From: Gammaproteobacteria bacterium
GTDB taxonomy: Bacteria; Pseudomonadota; Gammaproteobacteria; Magnimaribacterales; Magnimaribacteraceae
Assembly (NCBI GenBank): GCA_002730855.1
Contig: PCBA01000023.1
Span: 1-28,419 of the forward strand
Length of the DNA: 28,419 nt
Direction: 5' to 3'
In this document: piece after piece, positions 24,301 to 28,419 of the stretch
Layout: each line of letters begins with the position of its first letter
Position numbering within the stretch: position 1 is the stretch's first letter
Notes under the pieces: generated by a model
The model's input: the letters and a program-made list of their open reading frames with translations, nothing else
Told to the model about the DNA's origin: nothing
Databases searched by the model: none
Made by a program: the position numbers and the translations under genes

Positions 24301-24789
24301 GTTAGGCAGGGCAAGAGAGGTAGGTTTGCATTTGCTACCATAGATGACTCCTCGGGAAAGATAGAAGTCTCTATCTGGGCCGAAATATTTGATAAATACA
24401 GAAATATTCTGAAGAAAGGGCAAGTTTTAGTTTTTGAAGGGGTTATTGAAAAAGATAGTTACTCAGAGAAACAATCATACAAAATGATAGCTGATAAAAT
24501 CCTCACCTTTAATCAAGCTAGAAACGAATATATTAAGACCATTAAGATTAAGTTAAACCAGGATATGGAAGGACATTCCAAAGCTGTTACTTTTATTAAA
24601 GAGATGACTAATTCTAATGAAGGAAACTTGATTACTATTAGCTATAAAGGAAATGATGCTGAAGCAGATATTTTGCTACCTGAAAATTATTCTATTAAAC
24701 TCGACGATGAAAACTTAAGACTATTGGTAAATAAGTTTGGAGAAGAGAATATAGAGCTAGTTTATTTTTCTCAATCTCACGTAAATTAA
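21316..24789 (+). CDS. dnaE: DNA polymerase III subunit alpha
   Basis: The replicative polymerase. From the ATG at 21316 it has 1157 residues (E. coli 1160). Order: PHP domain (FVHLHLHSEYSLSDG), then GPGRGSGAGS, the catalytic PDFDIDF (Asp408, Asp410), GVFQLESRGMRDYLRQL, FNRSHSVGYALIAYQTAWLKAHYPAEF, a helix-hairpin-helix stretch (LYGLGAIKGIGE) and the C-terminal OB domain (RVAGTLLHLN, GKIEVSIW). PHP motif II reads TDLTN, lacking the His of active PHP enzymes as in E. coli, so a proofreading role for PHP is unlikely. The frame is open to 21256, inside rnhB; I rejected that start because ATG 21316 gives the normal N-terminus. Confidence 0.98.
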   Translation: MQDLDFVHLHLHSEYSLSDGIIRIEELVSRAADLNYNSIGLTDLTNLFGLLNFYRKARQNGIKPIVGAEIRVVKDKDSLSAPIVLLVKNKKGYINLTKIVSKAYVEGQINGEPMVEFSWLKEFSDGLIALSGGIEGHIGQSILSGNLKLAETRINFFKNLFEEDFFLEIQRLGRSNESEYNEAVIEVASRLGVPLVATNNVRFLMPIDPEVNPSDFEAHEARVCIQRGEILDDPRRSKDYMETQYLRSKEEMIELFSDLPESLINSVRIAEKCNLDLDLGQFYLPDFEVPKDQSREDHLRSLSKKGLEKRIEDIANSKNTYAVDNNKYFERLEYELEMICKLDFAGYFLIVADFVNWAQEHKIPVGPGRGSGAGSITAYALGITAIDPIKYDLLFERFLNPERVSNPDFDIDFCIEGRDKVLEYVTNKYGKDSVAQISTRGTMAARAVLRDVVRVLGKPYGFGDRLAKAIPDVLGISLEEAYKEKQFKETIDESEEAREVFDMALKLEGLSRSVGTHAAGVVIAPTALTDFTPLILDPDKGTVASQFDMGDVESAGLVKFDFLGLKTLTILDQAVERINSKKQDPKDHIDIENLSLKDKKTFELLQRAETTGVFQLESRGMRDYLRQLVPNDFEDIVSMNALYRPGALGMNMVDSYINRKHGREEVTYGHDAVKKILSTTYGVIVYQEQVMQIAQELSGFSLGQADILRRAMGKKKKEEMERLRSTFVEGAVSKDVDKRYAANLFDQIEQFAGYGFNRSHSVGYALIAYQTAWLKAHYPAEFMASVLSCDLGNTDNIQLFVEDCRNIGLTVNKPDINKSSYQFEDTDSQTILYGLGAIKGIGESLVEKIIKTRNESKYKDLLDFCIRVGFNRVNKRILTALIGSGAMDCLGDRSSLFNRIDSVLKNAEQTTERGKSNIKDFFEQQEDNYEIEKEVFEDLGFDPVSAEWSALGFYLDTHPLDDKKKEVRRMCGFFISELQTESHTQRVAGTLLHLNVRQGKRGRFAFATIDDSSGKIEVSIWAEIFDKYRNILKKGQVLVFEGVIEKDSYSEKQSYKMIADKILTFNQARNEYIKTIKIKLNQDMEGHSKAVTFIKEMTNSNEGNLITISYKGNDAEADILLPENYSIKLDDENLRLLVNKFGEENIELVYFSQSHVN

Positions 24790-24797
24790 TATTGTAT

Positions 24798-25745
24798 ATG
24801 GTAAAAAGTTATTTAGATTTTGAACAGCCTATTGCTGAAGTAGAGAATAAGATTCTGGAATTAGAAAGCTCTGATTTATCTAAAGAAGTAATTAAGTCTG
24901 AAGTTATTAGCTTAAATGAGTCTGCAGTTAAGCTTACTGAAAAAATATACTCTAACTTAACGCCATGGCAAAACGTACAAGTAGCTAGACATCCTGAAAG
25001 ACCTCACTTTATTGATTATATAGAAAGAATTGCGGATTCTTTTGATGAGTTACATGGAGATCGTCATTTTTCAGATGATAGAGCTGTTTTGGGAGGTATA
25101 GGTTCAATAGGCGACTATAAAGTAGTATTAATAGGTCATGAAAAAGGAAGAACTACAGAAGAAAAAATTGAACATAATTTTGGAATGTCTCAACCTGAAG
25201 GATATAGGAAAGCTTGTAGGCTAATGAAGTTAGCTGAAAGGTTTAAGCTCCCTATAATTACTTTGGTGGATACTCCTGGAGCTTATCCTGGAATAGATAG
25301 TGAAGAAAGAGGGCAGAGCGAAGCAATTGCTTACAACTTACAAATTATGTCTTCTTTAAAAACACCCATCTTGGTAAACATAGTTGGAGAGGGGGGTTCT
25401 GGTGGAGCTTTAGCCTTAGGTGTAGGTGATCATATAAGTATGTTGGAACACGCAACCTACTCTGTTGCTTCCCCTGAAGCTTGCGCCAGTATTGTATGGA
25501 GAGACTCCGCAATGGCTCCTCAAGCTGCAGAAGCAATGAAAATAAGTGCTGAGAGTATATTAGGATTAAAACTCATTGATGAAATTATAAAAGAACCTTT
25601 AGGAGGAGCTCACAGGAATTTTGACCAAACTAGTGAAAATCTTAAAAATTCTATCCTTCTTAGTCTTGATAGACTAACTCAAGAGTCGATACCCAGTTTA
25701 CTTGAAGCTAGATATAAGCGTTTGATGGATTACGGTTCTTTATAA
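24798..25745 (+). CDS. accA: Acetyl-CoA carboxylase carboxyltransferase subunit alpha
   Basis: With AccD it moves the carboxyl group from biotin to acetyl-CoA, making malonyl-CoA for fatty acid synthesis; FabZ and the Lpx enzymes draw on that pool. From ATG 24798 it has 315 residues and begins MVKSYLDFEQPI, the same spacing as E. coli MSLNFLDFEQPI; a TTG at 24792 is in frame but adds only two residues. Conserved: ARHPERPHFIDYI, IGHEKGRTTEEKIEHNFGM, PEGYRKACRLMKLAERF, DTPGAYPGIDSEERGQSEAI, IVGEGGSGGALALGVGD and EPLGGAHRN. No Shine-Dalgarno is visible. Confidence 0.98.
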   Translation: MVKSYLDFEQPIAEVENKILELESSDLSKEVIKSEVISLNESAVKLTEKIYSNLTPWQNVQVARHPERPHFIDYIERIADSFDELHGDRHFSDDRAVLGGIGSIGDYKVVLIGHEKGRTTEEKIEHNFGMSQPEGYRKACRLMKLAERFKLPIITLVDTPGAYPGIDSEERGQSEAIAYNLQIMSSLKTPILVNIVGEGGSGGALALGVGDHISMLEHATYSVASPEACASIVWRDSAMAPQAAEAMKISAESILGLKLIDEIIKEPLGGAHRNFDQTSENLKNSILLSLDRLTQESIPSLLEARYKRLMDYGSL

Positions 25746-25749
25746 CTAG

Positions 25750-27081
25750 ATGAAACTTATTAGTGAGATTTCCTTTAGTGAATTTACTTCATATGAAAGA
25801 ATTGGCGTAGCTTATTCTGGTGGTTTAGATTCTACTGTTTTACTTCATCTCTTAAGTCAGAGTATTAAGGATAAATCTACAATATTTGCATTACATGTGA
25901 ATCATTCGGTGAGCCCTTCTTCTAATAAATGGGAAGAATTCTGTAGTAAGACCGCCTCTGATTTAGGAATTCAATTTATTCCGTGGAGGTTGGGAAACAT
26001 AGATAATAAATCAGAGGAAAACCTACGTAATCTAAGATACAAAAAGTTTATTGAATGGGGTAATGTCAATGATTTAATCCTTACTGCTCACCATCAAGAA
26101 GATCAAATAGAAACAATATTATTTAGGATAATGAGGGGGACAGGCATAAATGGGCTTGAAGGCATCCCGGTTTGGAGAAAAGAAAAAAACTTAAATATGT
26201 ATAGGCCCTTATTAGATATTCCTAAAGATCAAATAAAGGAATACGCTTTATCAAATGAATTAACTTGGATAGAAGATGAATCGAATAAAGACATAACTAT
26301 ATCGAGGAATTTCTTAAGGCAAGAACTTATTCCGAAGGCTAAGACTAGATGGAATTCTTTGAACAAGTCCATCTTACATTTATCCGCTGAGGCCATTAAA
26401 CAGAATAAGATCTCTCTTGAAATAGCAGTAAGTGACTTGAATTCCGTTAGATCTGGTTTAAATTCTTTAGATCTAAAAAAGCTTTTATCATTATCGAAGG
26501 AAAGAGTAGAGAATCTTTTATTCTTTTGGCTCAATTCAGAATTTAATATAAAAATGAGAAATCAATTTCTAAAACAAGTAGTTAATACATTACGGAATTC
26601 TAAATCAGTAGATACACTAAAATTTCCTGTAGCCGGCAAGGAAGAGAAGAGGCCCTTTGTATTGTATGTAAAGGGAGAAGAAATCTTTATATCCGAAGAG
26701 CTTTCTTTAGATAGATTAGATGCTAATTTTAAATTGGACTGGGACTTAAAATCGAAAATAGAAATACCTTCAGGTCTTCTCTTTACTGAGAGTTCTTTAG
26801 GTCACGGAATAAGCAGTTCTTACATAAAAAACAAAGTGATTATAAGAGGTAGAGAAGGTGGAGAAAGATGTAAGCCTTATGGAAGAGATAAGAGCCAAAA
26901 ATTAAAGAAACTTCTTCAAGAATATCAGATACCGCCTTGGCAGAGAGATCGGTTACCTTTAATTTATATAGGAGATAAGCTTGCAGCTGTAAGCAGTCTT
27001 TGGGTATGCGAAGAATTCCATGCCAAGCCAAATGAGAAAGGAATATTAATTAATTGGAACGATAATAATATTGTGAGTTAG
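25750..27081 (+). CDS. tilS: tRNA(Ile)-lysidine synthase TilS
   Basis: It modifies C34 of tRNA-Ile(CAU) to lysidine so that the tRNA reads AUA and is charged with Ile. AUA is common in this AT-rich DNA, so demand should be high. The 443 residues begin with the PP-loop SGGLDS (23-28), followed by ALHVNHSVS, LTAHHQEDQIETILFRIMRG, a middle domain, and the C-terminal domain with IIRGREGGERCKP, SQKLKKLLQEYQIPPWQRDRLPLI. It ends the superoperon. No hairpin-plus-T-run terminator follows; only 18 bases separate it from the convergent transporter gene. Confidence 0.97.
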   Translation: MKLISEISFSEFTSYERIGVAYSGGLDSTVLLHLLSQSIKDKSTIFALHVNHSVSPSSNKWEEFCSKTASDLGIQFIPWRLGNIDNKSEENLRNLRYKKFIEWGNVNDLILTAHHQEDQIETILFRIMRGTGINGLEGIPVWRKEKNLNMYRPLLDIPKDQIKEYALSNELTWIEDESNKDITISRNFLRQELIPKAKTRWNSLNKSILHLSAEAIKQNKISLEIAVSDLNSVRSGLNSLDLKKLLSLSKERVENLLFFWLNSEFNIKMRNQFLKQVVNTLRNSKSVDTLKFPVAGKEEKRPFVLYVKGEEIFISEELSLDRLDANFKLDWDLKSKIEIPSGLLFTESSLGHGISSSYIKNKVIIRGREGGERCKPYGRDKSQKLKKLLQEYQIPPWQRDRLPLIYIGDKLAAVSSLWVCEEFHAKPNEKGILINWNDNNIVS

Positions 27082-27099
27082 GTTTTTTTAATATACTTA

Positions 27100-28419
27100 C
27101 TATGTGGTTTGCTGTTCTAATTCCTCTCTAAGCTCCCGATGTTTTTCTTTGGTTAAAGGGTAAAACCATGTTAAGAAGAGTGCGGGTAGAAAGAAAGCAG
27201 CGCATCCAAGACAGTAATAAACTCTTAAAGCGAGCATAGCTGAATCACTATTTTCAGTTCCTGGAACGAATCCAGAAGCATCAACAAGTATTGCTGCAGC
27301 CCAAACTGCCAGCATAGCAGAAACTTTAGCTATCATTCCATTTAAAGCAAAGAATGTCCCAGCGCGCCTTCCTCCCGTCTTGAGCGAATCTAAATCAACT
27401 ACATCAGCAAGCATAGAAGCAGGCAAGAATTGGAGGCCTCCAAAACACGCTCCTTTCATCAAGAAGAGGATATGAAATAGCTTATAATCTCCACTTTCCA
27501 AGAAGAAGCATAAAAAGCTAACCGAACCAGTTCCAATAAGTGTTATGCAAAAAGCTTTGTGTTTTCCAATTGTTTTACCAAGCCAAAGCCAAAAAGGGAT
27601 AGCAATAAATCCAGCTATGAAATACCTCGCATAAGAAGCACCCACTGTTTCTATTCCAATAACATCTCTTACAAACCATAAAGATAAAGTATTTCTAAAT
27701 GATTCGCCTGCAATAACCAAGAATATTATTAATAAGATTCTAACTAGAAGAGGATTTTCAGCAGCGTACTTTAAACCTTCTTTAAGAGGAATTTTCTTTT
27801 CTACTTTTGGCATTGGATCAGGAACCTTCAAAAGTGCTATTGCAGCAAATATAGGCAATAAAAAGATAATTCCCATACCCATATTTGCAAGTATGTCTGC
27901 CATTTTTCCAGAGGTAGAGAAGTCCTGAAATAAGAAGATTGCTGAAAGCATCCTTTTTAAAGATTCCGATAAATTAATTCCTTGACCTGAAACCTCAATC
28001 GCAAGAGGTATAAGCGCCGATATTAATAAACCTATAAGAGTCCATCCTTCTCTGCCACTAACGATCCTAGACCTTTGATGATACTCCGGAGAAATTTCAG
28101 CTCCCCAAGCACCATAGGGTATACCAATAATTGTTGACCCTAAATACATAAGCATCATCCAAGTAACAAAGTATATAACTGTGACCTCAGTGCCAGGAAT
28201 AAATAATTTATAAATAGCCAACATCATTAGAGGAACGCCTAAGATTATCCAGGGCTTTCTTCTTCCAAAAGAAGTTTTCGTTGAATCGCCTAATTGACCA
28301 AGAATGGGGTCAGTGATTACGTCAGTGAATCTCGCAATTAGTAATATATTAGCAATGACGTAAAGTGGAATTCCTACAACTTCAGAGTAGAAAGGAATTA
28401 ACCAAATAGCTATAGGATA
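27100..28419 (-). CDS. GPH-family (MelB-like) MFS symporter, 5' end beyond the window
   Basis: A cation-coupled sugar-type transporter of the inner membrane. The frame stays open from the stop at 27100 to the right edge, 439 codons, so the ATG at 28227 is internal and the true start lies outside. The part right of 28227 codes the family's first-helices signature: ARFTDVITDPILGQLGD, then SFGRRKPWIILGVP, as in MelB-type symporters. Further on are PYGAWGAEISPEYHQRSRI and GGRRAGTFFALNGMIAKV, also typical. Substrate is unknown; sugars or glycosides are the family norm. It is convergent with tilS and unrelated to the superoperon. Confidence 0.92.
   Translation of the reverse strand, partial: YPIAIWLIPFYSEVVGIPLYVIANILLIARFTDVITDPILGQLGDSTKTSFGRRKPWIILGVPLMMLAIYKLFIPGTEVTVIYFVTWMMLMYLGSTIIGIPYGAWGAEISPEYHQRSRIVSGREGWTLIGLLISALIPLAIEVSGQGINLSESLKRMLSAIFLFQDFSTSGKMADILANMGMGIIFLLPIFAAIALLKVPDPMPKVEKKIPLKEGLKYAAENPLLVRILLIIFLVIAGESFRNTLSLWFVRDVIGIETVGASYARYFIAGFIAIPFWLWLGKTIGKHKAFCITLIGTGSVSFLCFFLESGDYKLFHILFLMKGACFGGLQFLPASMLADVVDLDSLKTGGRRAGTFFALNGMIAKVSAMLAVWAAAILVDASGFVPGTENSDSAMLALRVYYCLGCAAFFLPALFLTWFYPLTKEKHRELREELEQQTT

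Noticed and set aside
27061..27110. Terminator after tilS
   Set aside because: There is a run of seven T at 27083-27089 but no stable stem before it.
1..28419. CRISPR arrays, insertion sequences, prophage or toxin-antitoxin pairs
   Set aside because: No spaced direct repeats, transposase or phage motifs were seen; the many reverse-strand open frames all lie over well-identified genes.

Overview
The window is a chromosomal stretch from an AT-rich, gene-dense gammaproteobacterium. The evidence is the gene content and order (smpB, bamE and fur, then grpE-dnaK-dnaJ-dapB, then rpsB through tilS), a Pseudomonas-type Fur of 134 residues with one Cys in the metal-site region, a complete lipid A and BAM outer-membrane set, RpoH-type heat-shock promoters, and very short or overlapping gene junctions. 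Arg codons are mostly AGA/AGG. All this suggests a streamlined, probably marine, free-living lineage of the SAR86 kind; that placement is inference from style and synteny, not from a marker phylogeny.

Layout. At the left edge is the 5' end of the tmRNA gene (ssrA, minus strand), preceded on the same strand by smpB. Divergent from smpB is a two-gene unit of an unrecognised five-helix membrane protein and an NSS-family sodium-dependent transporter. It runs into the 3' end of bamE, which diverges from fur. Then come grpE, dnaK and dnaJ, with a clear sigma-32 promoter before grpE and another before dnaK, and dapB.

From 7.8 kb a promoter and a structured leader open a run of 17 co-directional genes with junctions from a 4-base overlap to a 71-base gap: rpsB, tsf, frr, uppS, cdsA, dxr, rseP, bamA, skp, lpxD, fabZ, lpxA, lpxB, rnhB, dnaE, accA, tilS. 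This joins translation, isoprenoid and phospholipid precursor synthesis, outer-membrane assembly, lipid A, fatty acid synthesis, DNA replication and tRNA modification into one apparent superoperon. The window ends in a convergent gene, cut by the right edge, for a GPH-family (melibiose-permease-like) MFS transporter.

Compared with the Pseudomonas order, genes usually seen inside these clusters are absent: ratA/rnfH between smpB and bamE, recN between fur and grpE, carAB after dapB, and pyrH between tsf and frr. Two clusters that lie apart in Pseudomonas are joined here. I found no CRISPR array, insertion sequence, prophage, tRNA or rRNA gene, and no stretch over 300 bases without a gene. I do not see a clearly new multi-gene system. 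The more interesting items are the membrane protein coupled to the NSS transporter, the structured rpsB leader, a hairpin over the lpxB start, the pyrH gap, and a Met in LpxA that predicts a short lipid A acyl chain.
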